A stretch of 64,000 bases of DNA, from assembly GCA_035546855.1 (NCBI GenBank), contig DASZVY010000045.1:62001-126000 (forward strand). Direction: 5' to 3'. The notes beneath the pieces are model-generated. The model worked only from the letters and a program-made list of their open reading frames with translations, searched no databases and was not told the DNA's origin. Positions 18,878 to 26,752 of the stretch are shown here, one piece after another; position 1 is the first letter of the stretch; the number at the start of each line of letters is the position of its first letter. The translations under genes were made by a program, and so were the position numbers. Source of the stretch: Nitrobacter sp035546855 (lineage in GTDB: Bacteria; Pseudomonadota; Alphaproteobacteria; Rhizobiales; Xanthobacteraceae).

Positions 18878-20329
18878 ATGGCGCACCGGGCCATGATCCG
18901 GCGGTTGCGGCGGTGGCTGTATATCGGCCACCGCTGGATCGGCATCGTCACCTGTCTGCTATTCGCGATGTGGTTCATTTCCGGCGTGGTGATGATGTAT
19001 GTCGCGTTTCCCCGCCTGACCGAGCCGGAACGTCTCTCCGCGCTGCCGGCGCTCGACTGGGCGCAGGTGGTCGTGTCGCCCGATCGCGCCATGGCGATCG
19101 CCGGGCTCAAGCGCTATCCGCGCGAGTTGCGCCTCGACATGCTGAACGACGACCCGGTTTACCGGATCGCAGGCTGGGATGGCGAACGACGCGTGGTGTC
19201 GGCGCGGGACGGCCGTATCATCGATCGCATCACGCCCGATCAGGCGCTGGCGGTCGCGCGGCATCATCCTGCGGCCGCGGATGTCCGGATGCTCGAGACG
19301 GTCGATCGCGACCAGTGGAGCGTCACCGCCCGGTTCGATCCGTCGCGGCCGCTCTATCTGATTGCGCTCGGCGATCCCGCGGGCACGCAGCTTTACGTGT
19401 CCGAGAAAAGCGGTGAGATCGTGCTCGACACCACGCGCACCGAGCGCGTCTGGAACTGGCTCGGCGCGATCCCGCACTGGATTTATCCCACGGTGCTACG
19501 CAAGGACGGCCCGCTGTGGCGCGAGGTGGTGCTGTGGATTTCCGGCGTCTGCATGGTCGTTGCGGTCTCCGGCATCTGGATCGGGATTTTGCGGGTGCGG
19601 TTTCGCCGGCGTTATTGGGGCAATTCCATCACGCCCTATCGCGGCTGGATGGCGTGGCATCATGTCACCGGTTTTTTTGCCGGCGTGTTCGTGCTGACCT
19701 GGATGTTCAGCGGCTGGCTGTCGCTCAATCCCGGAGAGGTTTTCGCCGGCCGCAATGCGACGCGCGCGATGATGTTGCGCTATGCGGGGCATGACACGCC
19801 TGACATCGTATCGGAGTTTCGCGGACACCCGCCGGGAGATCTCCGCGAAGCCCGCTTCGTCTGGCTCGGCGGCCGGTCGCTGATGATCGGCTTGAATCGC
19901 GCGGACCGGCCGCGTGTGTACGATCCGGCCTCGGGCGCGCCGGCGCCGCTTGACGATGCGCGGATATTCGCCGCTGCGGGGCGCCTGATGCCCGATGCGC
20001 CGATGACCATGCAGCTTCGGCTCGTTGCGGAAGACGCCTACTGGTATTCGCACCATCGTCACCGCGTGCTGCCGGTGCTGCGCGTCGGGTTTGGCGATGC
20101 CGCGCAAAGCTGGTTCCACATCGATCCTCGGACCGGTGAGATCGTCGGTCGCAGCGATCGCGGGCGTCGGACTTATCGCTGGCTGTTCAATGCGCTGCAC
20201 AGCCTCGACTTCCACGCGTTGATCGCGCATCGGCCGGCCTGGGATGTCGTGGTGTGGTTGCTGTCGCTGCTCGGGCTGGTGATTTCCACAAGCGGCGTCG
20301 TGATCGGCTGGCGGCGGCTTATGCGCTGA
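18878..20329 (+). CDS. PepSY-associated TM helix protein (putative membrane reductase)
   Basis: This 483-residue inner-membrane protein begins at the base after the receptor stop codon, so the two are translationally coupled and under the same riboswitch. It has the PepSY_TM pattern: a first helix (HRWIGIVTCLLFAMWFISG, about 18-36) with a conserved HRW motif, periplasmic PepSY-like domains, a second helix (VVLWISGVCMVVAVSGIWIGIL, about 215), a third (HHVTGFFAGVFVLTWMFSGW, with paired His), and a last helix near 455-475. His residues facing the helices could bind heme. Members near siderophore receptors are proposed ferric-siderophore reductases. Here the substrate could be a corrinoid Co(III) centre, which is a hypothesis only. 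Confidence 0.85.
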   Translation: MAHRAMIRRLRRWLYIGHRWIGIVTCLLFAMWFISGVVMMYVAFPRLTEPERLSALPALDWAQVVVSPDRAMAIAGLKRYPRELRLDMLNDDPVYRIAGWDGERRVVSARDGRIIDRITPDQALAVARHHPAAADVRMLETVDRDQWSVTARFDPSRPLYLIALGDPAGTQLYVSEKSGEIVLDTTRTERVWNWLGAIPHWIYPTVLRKDGPLWREVVLWISGVCMVVAVSGIWIGILRVRFRRRYWGNSITPYRGWMAWHHVTGFFAGVFVLTWMFSGWLSLNPGEVFAGRNATRAMMLRYAGHDTPDIVSEFRGHPPGDLREARFVWLGGRSLMIGLNRADRPRVYDPASGAPAPLDDARIFAAAGRLMPDAPMTMQLRLVAEDAYWYSHHRHRVLPVLRVGFGDAAQSWFHIDPRTGEIVGRSDRGRRTYRWLFNALHSLDFHALIAHRPAWDVVVWLLSLLGLVISTSGVVIGWRRLMR

Positions 20330-20431
20330 CGGTCCTTCCGGGTTGCCTTGCCCGAACTTCGGTTCGACATTGTCGTATGGATCGGACGGGGTCGTTCCGG
20401 GTTAAATTCATTTCGGCGAAGGAGAATCGAC

Positions 20432-20737
20432 ATGGCAGAGCGATTATCGGCGGCGGCGCGGAAATCGGCACTCGCCGATCTGCCGGGCTGGACGGAGGTG
20501 TCCGGGCAGGAGGCGATCGCGCGCACCTTCACGTTCAGGGATTTCAACGAAGCCTTCGGCTTCATGGCCCGCGTCGCGCTGGTGGCCGAGAAGAGTGATC
20601 ACCATCCAGAATGGCGCAACGTTTACAAGACGGTAGAGGTTGTGCTGTCGACCCACGACGCGGGCGGCGTCACCGCGCGCGATATCAAGCTCGCGGAGGC
20701 GATGAACGCCATTGCGCGCCAGTTCGGGCTGGACTGA
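20432..20737 (+). CDS. 4a-hydroxytetrahydrobiopterin (pterin-4a-carbinolamine) dehydratase
   Basis: This 101-residue protein recycles the carbinolamine pterin formed by aromatic amino-acid hydroxylases and is also a DCoH-type fold. The signature EKSDHHPEW (residues about 57-65, with the catalytic His pair) and the FTFRDFNEAFGFMARVALV helix are present, and HDAGGVTARDIKLA completes the family pattern. An SD (aaggag) at 20419 decides the ATG at 20432; the frame is open further upstream to 20348. No phenylalanine hydroxylase gene is seen nearby. Confidence 0.92.
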   Translation: MAERLSAAARKSALADLPGWTEVSGQEAIARTFTFRDFNEAFGFMARVALVAEKSDHHPEWRNVYKTVEVVLSTHDAGGVTARDIKLAEAMNAIARQFGLD

Positions 20738-20834
20738 GCGGCCCGCTCCGATCTTGCGGCGGCTCCGCGAAATTCCCACGTAAGCGGCATCACGCTCCTG
20801 CGTGCGATACCGCCCGCTGCGGAGGGAACCCGAG

Positions 20835-21209
20835 ATGACATCCGAGCAGACCGCTGGATTCGAACCGGCCGAACGGCTGGCGAAGGACCGCGATCGCGTG
20901 CGCAGGCAGTTCTGGGTCAAGCTGAAGCGCCTGGCCGCGAAGCTGCCGTTCGCCGAGGATCTGCTTGCGGCCTATTACTGCGCCTTCGACCGGCAGACGC
21001 CGCGCCACGTGCAGGCGGCGCTGCTCGCCGCCATCGCCTACTTCATCCTGCCGTTCGACTTCATCCCGGACATGCTGCCGGTCCTCGGTTTCACCGACGA
21101 TGCGGCGGTTCTTGCGGCCGCGATCAGGACGGTCGCGTCGCACATCACGCCGGACCATCGCGACGCGGCGCGCGCCGCGCTGAAACGCATCGGCGGCGAG
21201 ACAGGATAA
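20835..21209 (+). CDS. YkvA family membrane-associated protein (DUF1232)
   Basis: This 124-residue protein has the DUF1232 signature AYFILPFDFIPDMLPVLGFTDDAAVL (about 67-92). The preceding charged helical part (WVKLKRLAAKLPFAEDLLAAYYCAFD) is also usual for the family. It is a small predicted membrane-associated protein of unknown function. The start at 20835 follows a strong SD (ggaggg). It runs convergent with the quinone-oxidoreductase gene, with 27 bases between stops. Confidence 0.85.
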   Translation: MTSEQTAGFEPAERLAKDRDRVRRQFWVKLKRLAAKLPFAEDLLAAYYCAFDRQTPRHVQAALLAAIAYFILPFDFIPDMLPVLGFTDDAAVLAAAIRTVASHITPDHRDAARAALKRIGGETG

Positions 21210-21236
21210 CGCTCTCGCCGTCGTTCGTGCCCCGTC

Positions 21237-22211
21237 TCAGGGATGCAGGATCACCTTGCCCATCGCCTGACGTCCGGCCAGCACCTTCAGGGCATCGGCT
21301 GTCTGCGCCAGCGGGAAGACGCGATCGACATGCGCCGAGATTTTACCCTCGGCCGCCCACTGGGCGAGCTTCTGCAGATTGGCGCGGTTCTTCTGCGGGT
21401 TGATTTTGGTCCACGCGCCCCAGAACACGCCTCTGATGTCGCAGCCCTTCAGCAGCGCAAGGTTGAGCGGCATTTTGGGAATCTCGCCCGCTGCGAAGCC
21501 GATGACGAGGAAGCGGCCCTCCCACGCGATGGCGCGCAGCGCCGCTTCGGAATAACTGCCGCCGACCGGATCGTACACCATGTCGACGCCCTTGCCGCCG
21601 GTCAGCTTCTTCAAGCCCTCCTTGAGGTCGTCCTTGCTGTAGTTCAGCGTCAATTCGGCGCCATGCTCCTTGGCGAAGGCGAGCTTCTCATCTGACGACG
21701 CGCAGGCAATGACCTTGAGGCCCATGAGCTTGCCGATTTCGCAGGCCGCAAGCCCGGTGCCGCCGGCGGCGCCGAGCACCGCGAGCGTTTCGCCGGGCTT
21801 GGGCGAGGCGCGATCTTCCAGCGCATGCAGCGTGGTGCCATAGATGATGATGATGCCCGCAGCGCGATCGAAGCTGAGGTTGTCCGGAATCTTGATGATG
21901 GATTCAGCGGGCAGCGCGATCTTCTCGCGCGCGCCGTTGTGTCCGCAGGAGGCCATGACGCGGTCACCGACCTTGAGATCGGTGACACCGGGGCCGACGC
22001 TCTCGATGATGCCGGCGACTTCCGCCGACGGCGAAAACGGAAACGGCGGCTTGATCTGGTATTTGCCCTGAATCATCAGGATGTCGAAGAAATTCAGCGC
22101 CGCGGCCTTGATGGCGATGACGGCCTGGCCGGGCGCTGCCACGGGATCGGGCACATCCGCCAACACGAGGTCGTCGGGGCCGCAGTATTGCGAGCAGAGA
22201 ATGGCTTTCAT
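21237..22211 (-). CDS. NADPH:quinone oxidoreductase / zinc-independent MDR-family enzyme
   Basis: This 324-residue protein has the medium-chain dehydrogenase layout with PDPVAAPGQAVIAIKAAALNFFDILMIQGKY at the start and the cofactor site AVLGAAGGTGLAACEIGKLMGLKVIA. The zinc-ligand Cys/His set of true alcohol dehydrogenases is absent, which points to the zeta-crystallin/QOR subgroup acting on quinones or enals with NADPH. The frame extends to 22904 without stop, but the ATG at 22211 gives the normal family start (MKAILCSQYC). It is divergent from the SDR gene at 22324, with 112 bases between. Confidence 0.88.
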   Translation of the reverse strand: MKAILCSQYCGPDDLVLADVPDPVAAPGQAVIAIKAAALNFFDILMIQGKYQIKPPFPFSPSAEVAGIIESVGPGVTDLKVGDRVMASCGHNGAREKIALPAESIIKIPDNLSFDRAAGIIIIYGTTLHALEDRASPKPGETLAVLGAAGGTGLAACEIGKLMGLKVIACASSDEKLAFAKEHGAELTLNYSKDDLKEGLKKLTGGKGVDMVYDPVGGSYSEAALRAIAWEGRFLVIGFAAGEIPKMPLNLALLKGCDIRGVFWGAWTKINPQKNRANLQKLAQWAAEGKISAHVDRVFPLAQTADALKVLAGRQAMGKVILHP

Positions 22212-22323
22212 GGCGTTCCACCTGATATCCGGAAAAATCCTGTCCCGGGCTTCATGCCGGATTTGAAGCCGGGCTACAATCCGATTCGAACGGTCCTGGT
22301 TGTCGGTGGTGTGGGGGCAAACA

Positions 22324-23160
22324 ATGTTTGAAACGAATCTGCTGGCAGGGAAGCGCATCCTGGTCACGGGCGGCGGTTCCGGGCTCGGTGCGGCGATGGG
22401 GCGTCGTTTCCTTGGTCTCGGCGCGGATTTGGTGATTTGCGGCCGCCGCGCCGAATTGCTGGAACGCACGGCCGCGGAATTCCGCGACGCGACCGGCGGC
22501 AAGGTCGGCACGCGGGTCTGCGACATTCGCGATGCCGGCGCTGTGGACGCGATGTTCGATTCGATCTGGCATGAAGGCCCGCTCGATGTTCTCGTCAACA
22601 ACGCGGCCGCCACCTTCATCGCGCAGACCGAGCGTCTGTCCGCACGTGCCGCCGACGCGATCCTCGCGCCGACATTGCACGGCACGATGTATTGCACGCT
22701 CGCGGCCGGAAAGCGCTGGATCGACACGGCCCGCCGCGGCGTGGTGCTCAGTATTCTCTCCACATCCACCATCACCGGCCGCGCCTTTACGGTGCCGTCG
22801 GCGATGGCGAAAACGGCGGTGCTGGCGATGACGAAGAGTCTGGCGGTGGAGTGGGGCCCGAAAGGCATTCGCACCGTCGCGATCGCGCCCGGTTCGTTCC
22901 CCACCGCCGGCGCGACGGGCCAATTGCGGCCTCAGGGCCGCGATGACGGCGCGGCGAGGAATCCGCTCGGACGCGTCGGCGAACACAGCGAACTCGCCAA
23001 CCTCGCCAGCTTTCTGATCTCCGATCAGGCCGGTTACATCAACGGCGAGATGGTGGTGCAGGATGGCGGGGCGCATCTGCGCAGCTCGGGCGCGGAGGAT
23101 TTGCTGCAATGGACCGACGCGCAATGGGAGAAGCAGCGCGCAACACGAACCGCACGCTGA
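22324..23160 (+). CDS. SDR of 2,4-dienoyl-CoA reductase type
   Basis: This is a 278-residue SDR with GGGSGLGAAMG (nucleotide binding) and NNAAATF in the NNAG position. The usual catalytic Y-x-x-x-K is replaced by VPSAMAKTAVLAMTKSLAVEWG. That is the active-site pattern I recall for 2,4-dienoyl-CoA reductases (VPSxSAKAGVxAM), which use Lys and Ser with a Tyr elsewhere. A role in beta-oxidation of unsaturated acyl-CoA is therefore more likely than a classic ketoreductase. Its position facing an enal/quinone reductase gene fits lipid or carbonyl metabolism. The substrate is inferred. Confidence 0.78.
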   Translation: MFETNLLAGKRILVTGGGSGLGAAMGRRFLGLGADLVICGRRAELLERTAAEFRDATGGKVGTRVCDIRDAGAVDAMFDSIWHEGPLDVLVNNAAATFIAQTERLSARAADAILAPTLHGTMYCTLAAGKRWIDTARRGVVLSILSTSTITGRAFTVPSAMAKTAVLAMTKSLAVEWGPKGIRTVAIAPGSFPTAGATGQLRPQGRDDGAARNPLGRVGEHSELANLASFLISDQAGYINGEMVVQDGGAHLRSSGAEDLLQWTDAQWEKQRATRTAR

Positions 23161-23290
23161 TGCAGCGCGCTACGTTTGGAGGCGAGACAAAACCTTTCCA
23201 AATCAGTTTTTCCCGTTTAATGCGGAGTCGTACCGGCAGAAAGATATCGGGCCATCTTCCAGTCACAATGATGAGGGACGAGATTTGATC

Positions 23291-23884
23291 ATGTCCGTGC
23301 GGCAATCGCTGACAATTTTGCTTGGGAGCGCGCTGGTGTGTGGGACCCTCGGTCTTGCGCCTGCGCTGAGCGCGCCGAAGTCCGCGCCGCATCCGCCGGC
23401 CAGGGCCGCGGCAAAGCCGCCTGCGGTCGGAGGCGCGGAGCCGACATTGATCGGCCAGTTCGGAAGCTGGGGCGCTTACGTGGCGACGCCGCACGGCAAG
23501 AAGGTCTGTTTCGCGCTGGCAAAGCCGTCCTCGTCGAAAACCAATCCGCCCAACCGCCCGCGCGATCCGGCTTACGCTTTCGTCTCGACGCGGCCCGCGG
23601 AGAAGGTGACCAACGAAGTCTCGGTTACGATGGGATATCCGCTGAAGCCGGGTTCGGAAGCGACGCTGGAGGTCGGCGGCGCGAGCTATGCGATGTACAC
23701 CCAGGGCGACGGCATCTGGATCAAAAACGCGGCCGAGGAGGAGCGGTTGGTCGAGGCCATGCGCAAGTCGGCTGACTTTACCGTCAAGGGCGTCTCGGGC
23801 CGAGGCACCCAGAGCACTGACGTGTTCTCCCTCAAGGGTTTGTCGCAGGCGCTGGACAAGGTTGCGCAGGACTGCCGTCGTTAA
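23291..23884 (+). CDS. IalB-like invasion-associated family secreted protein
   Basis: This 197-residue protein has an N-terminal signal peptide (SLTILLGSALVCGTLGLAPALSA), a Pro/Ala-rich linker, and then the IalB-type beta-rich core starting GQFGSWGAYVATPHGKKVCFALAKP. Two Cys residues (one in KKVCFAL, one in AQDCRR) are in the place of the family's disulfide. The name comes from Bartonella, but in free-living rhizobia it is a periplasmic or outer-membrane-associated protein of unclear role. The ATG at 23291 is chosen because it gives a complete signal peptide. Confidence 0.83.
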   Translation: MSVRQSLTILLGSALVCGTLGLAPALSAPKSAPHPPARAAAKPPAVGGAEPTLIGQFGSWGAYVATPHGKKVCFALAKPSSSKTNPPNRPRDPAYAFVSTRPAEKVTNEVSVTMGYPLKPGSEATLEVGGASYAMYTQGDGIWIKNAAEEERLVEAMRKSADFTVKGVSGRGTQSTDVFSLKGLSQALDKVAQDCRR

Positions 23885-23944
23885 CGGTTCCTGACGGACG
23901 AGATTGTCGGATTTCGCCGCTTTTCAGCGCCTCACGGAAGGCTT

Positions 23945-25207
23945 ATGTCATGCGGCATGAGCGAGACCGCCATTCCCATGACCGCCGTTTCCAGCGTTCC
24001 TGATGACGCCGCGCGCTCGCGCGCCGGGTCGCTGGTCGAGAAGGTCGCCCTCGAGACCTATGTGCCGCTGGCGAAGCCGTCGCTGATCGGCCTGTCGCGT
24101 TCGGACATTTCCGAGCATCTCGCGGCGATCGGCGTCGCTCCCGCTCAGCGCAAGATGCGGGTGCAGCAGCTCTGGCACTGGATGTACGTGCGGGGCGCCA
24201 AATCCTTCGACGAGATGACCAATGTCTCGAAGGACATGCGCGCCGCGCTCGCGCAGCATGTCACGGTCGATCGGCCCGAGGTGGTCGCCGAGCAGATTTC
24301 CAGCGACGGCACCCGCAAATGGTTGCTGCGGCTGCCGAGCGGCGACAGCATCGAGCGGGCGCACGAGGTCGAGTGCGTCTATATTCCCGAGACCGACCGC
24401 GGCACGCTGTGCGTCTCCTCGCAGGTCGGCTGCACCCTGAATTGCTCGTTCTGCCACACCGGCACGCAACGCCTGGTGCGCAATCTGACCGCCGGCGAGA
24501 TTGTTGGGCAGATCATGGTGGCGCGCGATCGTCTCAATGACTGGATCGACCGCGAGACGCCGAACGGCAACCGTCTCATCACCAACATCGTGATGATGGG
24601 CATGGGCGAACCGCTCTACAATTTCGACGCGGTCCGTGATGCGCTGCTGATCGTCGCCGACAACGAGGGGATCGGTATTTCCCGCCGCCGCATCACGCTG
24701 TCGACATCGGGCGTCGTCCCGAACATCATGCGCACCGGCGCCGAGATCGGCGTCATGCTCGCGATCTCGCTGCATGCGGTGCGCGACGAACTGCGCGATG
24801 AGCTGGTGCCGCTCAATCGCAAATATCCGATCGCCGAACTGCTGCAGGCCTGTCGCGACTATCCCGGTGCGTCGAACGCGCGCCGCATCACCTTCGAATA
24901 CGTGATGCTGAAAGGCGTCAACGATTCCCTCGATGATGCGAAGTTGCTGGTGAAGCTGCTGAAGGGCATTCCGGCGAAGATCAATCTCATTCCGTTCAAT
25001 CCCTGGCCGGGCTCGAAGTACGAATGTTCGGACTGGGAGCAGATCGAGAAATTCTCCGAATACATCTTCAACGCCGGGTATTCGTCGCCCGTGCGTACGC
25101 CCCGCGGCCGCGACATCCTTGCGGCCTGCGGCCAGTTGAAGTCCGAAACCGAAAAGCTGTCGGCGCGCGAGCGGCAGGCGCTACGCGCCATGGCGATGAC
25201 GGATTGA
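23945..25207 (+). CDS. rlmN: Dual-specificity 23S rRNA/tRNA adenine-C2 methyltransferase
   Basis: This 420-residue radical-SAM enzyme methylates C2 of A2503 in 23S rRNA and of A37 in some tRNAs. The iron-sulfur cysteines are CTLNCSFC (C163, C167, C170) and the second catalytic Cys is C395 in ILAACGQL. Family signatures LWHWMYVRG, SSQVGCTLNC, MGMGEPLYNFD, LSTSGVVP and ISLHAVRDELR are intact. The first 30 residues are poorly conserved and the ATG at 23957 is an alternative start. It is probably monocistronic. Confidence 0.96.
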   Translation: MSCGMSETAIPMTAVSSVPDDAARSRAGSLVEKVALETYVPLAKPSLIGLSRSDISEHLAAIGVAPAQRKMRVQQLWHWMYVRGAKSFDEMTNVSKDMRAALAQHVTVDRPEVVAEQISSDGTRKWLLRLPSGDSIERAHEVECVYIPETDRGTLCVSSQVGCTLNCSFCHTGTQRLVRNLTAGEIVGQIMVARDRLNDWIDRETPNGNRLITNIVMMGMGEPLYNFDAVRDALLIVADNEGIGISRRRITLSTSGVVPNIMRTGAEIGVMLAISLHAVRDELRDELVPLNRKYPIAELLQACRDYPGASNARRITFEYVMLKGVNDSLDDAKLLVKLLKGIPAKINLIPFNPWPGSKYECSDWEQIEKFSEYIFNAGYSSPVRTPRGRDILAACGQLKSETEKLSARERQALRAMAMTD

Positions 25208-25230
25208 GATGACCCGCAACCCCAAGTTTC

Positions 25231-25339
25231 GTCATGGCCGGATTTATTCCGGCCATCCACGTCTGTCGCCAGATCAGGTTTACCGGACGTGGATACCCGG
25301 GACTTCGCGCGCGAAGGAGCGCGCTCGCCAGGGCACGAC
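25231..25339. repeat. REP-like palindromic element, class A
   Basis: It begins GTCATGGCCGGATTTATTCC and ends GGGCACGAC, with CCACGTCTG/GGACGTGGA nested arms. Its right arm is diverged. It sits just ahead of the small membrane protein gene at 25358 and makes a false in-frame extension of that gene to 25289. Confidence 0.8.
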
Positions 25340-25357
25340 GAAGGTGGAGGGCGACCC

Positions 25358-25828
25358 ATGTCCCTGATCGGCCGGCTGTTCGTGATCGCCTTTGCGTTTC
25401 TGGCGTCGTCGTTCGCGGCGGGCCTGATCATCGTTGCCGCGCTGCTCTATCCCGAGCTGACGGACCTTGGCACCGGCCCGGCGGATGCCGATGCATTCAA
25501 CATCGTGCTGGGCTTCGGATTCATCTTCGTGAGCGGCTTTGCATTGATTCCGGCCCTGATCGTCGTGCTGATCACCGAAGCCTTCTCGATCCGCAGCATG
25601 CTGATCTATGCCGCCGGCGGCGCCGTCGTCGGGGCCGCCTGCTACCTCGGGCTGGTTCCATTCGACACCTCGACCATGCGTTTCGAGGGCATCGTGCGCC
25701 GGCATCTCGAGGTGATGACCGGCGCCGGTATCGTCGCAGGGTTCATTTACTGGCTGATTGCCGGCCGCAATGCGGGTCTCTGGCGCGGCCTGCCGCGCCC
25801 GCCGAGCCTGCCGCCGGCGCGGCCCTGA
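25358..25828 (+). CDS. Conserved membrane protein, function unknown
   Basis: This 156-residue protein has four hydrophobic segments: LFVIAFAFLASSFAAGLIIV (about 6-25), FNIVLGFGFIFVSGFALIPALIVVL (about 47-71), MLIYAAGGAVVGAACYLGLV (about 80-100) and VMTGAGIVAGFIYWLIAG. Short polar loops lie between them. I do not recognise a named family. The RFEGIVRRHLEVMTGAG loop is probably cytoplasmic or periplasmic and may carry function. Translation is likely to start at the ATG at 25358 (weak SD gtggaggg upstream). It may form an operon with the PAP2 gene 45 bases downstream. Confidence 0.72.
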   Translation: MSLIGRLFVIAFAFLASSFAAGLIIVAALLYPELTDLGTGPADADAFNIVLGFGFIFVSGFALIPALIVVLITEAFSIRSMLIYAAGGAVVGAACYLGLVPFDTSTMRFEGIVRRHLEVMTGAGIVAGFIYWLIAGRNAGLWRGLPRPPSLPPARP

Positions 25829-25873
25829 GCTCGACCCTTTCCATCGCAGCCATCGTCGGATAAACCCCGCGCC

Positions 25874-26650
25874 ATGAACCGGACCGGATTGATCGTTGCG
25901 CTGGTGCTTGCCGTCGTGATCGGCGTGACCTTCGGGATTCATCCCGACTACGATCTCCGTCTGGCTGCATTGTTCTACGATCCCGCCACGAAAACCTTTC
26001 CGCTCAAGGCAAGCGCGCTGGCGTCGTTTGCGCGCTTCGCGGCGATGTGGGTCGCGTGGGCCTTCGCGCTGCCGGCGATCGGTGCGCTCGCGATCAAACT
26101 TATTTGGCCGAATCGTCCGTTGATGATCTCGGGCCGCGCGATCGCCTTCCTGCTGATGACGTTGCTGTTGTCGGCCGGCATCCTCACCAACCTGACCTTC
26201 AAGAGCCATTGGGCGCGCCCCCGCCCGGTGATGGTGACGCAATTCAACGGTCCGTGGAAATTCATGGCCTGGTGGGATCCGCGCGGCCAATGCGGGAAGA
26301 ACTGTTCGTTCTTCTCGGGGGAAGGCGCGACCGCGTTCTGGACGCTGGCGCCGGCGGCATTGACGCCGCCTGCCTTGCGGCCGGTCGCCTATGCAGGGGC
26401 CGTCGTCTTCGGCGTTCTCACCAGCGTATTGCGAATGGCGTTCGGGGGGCATTTCTTCACGGACGTTTCCATCGCCGGACTGGTGACGTTCCTCGTCATC
26501 TGGCTGGTTCACGGTTACATCTATCGCTGGCCGTCCACGCGGATGAGCGACGCTGACATCGATGCGGCGCTGACGCGGTTCGCCTGGCCGGGATACCGGA
26601 TGCGGCAGCGGTGGTGGGGGCGCGATGTCGGCCCGGCGCCATTGCCGTGA
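25874..26650 (+). CDS. PAP2-family membrane phosphatase
   Basis: This 258-residue protein has about six membrane helices. The three PAP2 motifs are present: KSHWARPRP (motif 1), SFFSGEGATAFW (motif 2) and SVLRMAFGGHFFTDV (motif 3, with SxxR and His-Asp). In motif 2 the usual PSGH is replaced by FSGE, so one classical catalytic His is missing and a Glu takes its place. Substrates of this family are phosphatidic acid, undecaprenyl pyrophosphate or lipid A phosphates. I cannot choose among them. A C-terminal Trp/Arg-rich tail follows the last helix. Confidence 0.86.
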   Translation: MNRTGLIVALVLAVVIGVTFGIHPDYDLRLAALFYDPATKTFPLKASALASFARFAAMWVAWAFALPAIGALAIKLIWPNRPLMISGRAIAFLLMTLLLSAGILTNLTFKSHWARPRPVMVTQFNGPWKFMAWWDPRGQCGKNCSFFSGEGATAFWTLAPAALTPPALRPVAYAGAVVFGVLTSVLRMAFGGHFFTDVSIAGLVTFLVIWLVHGYIYRWPSTRMSDADIDAALTRFAWPGYRMRQRWWGRDVGPAPLP

Positions 26651-26752
26651 GCTACATTCATCACGTCCGCCCTTAGTAAACAGGTGCCCGTGGGCACGAA
26701 GTTTGATATTCGCGTACTCGAACTCCACGAAAATCGGTCGATTGGAAGCTGC

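Noticed and set aside
16586..18931. 781-residue open frame on the - strand
   Set aside because: It is the antisense shadow of the receptor gene. The + strand frame has a signal peptide, TonB box and plug motifs, while this one has only Arg/Asp-rich sequence typical of high-GC shadows.
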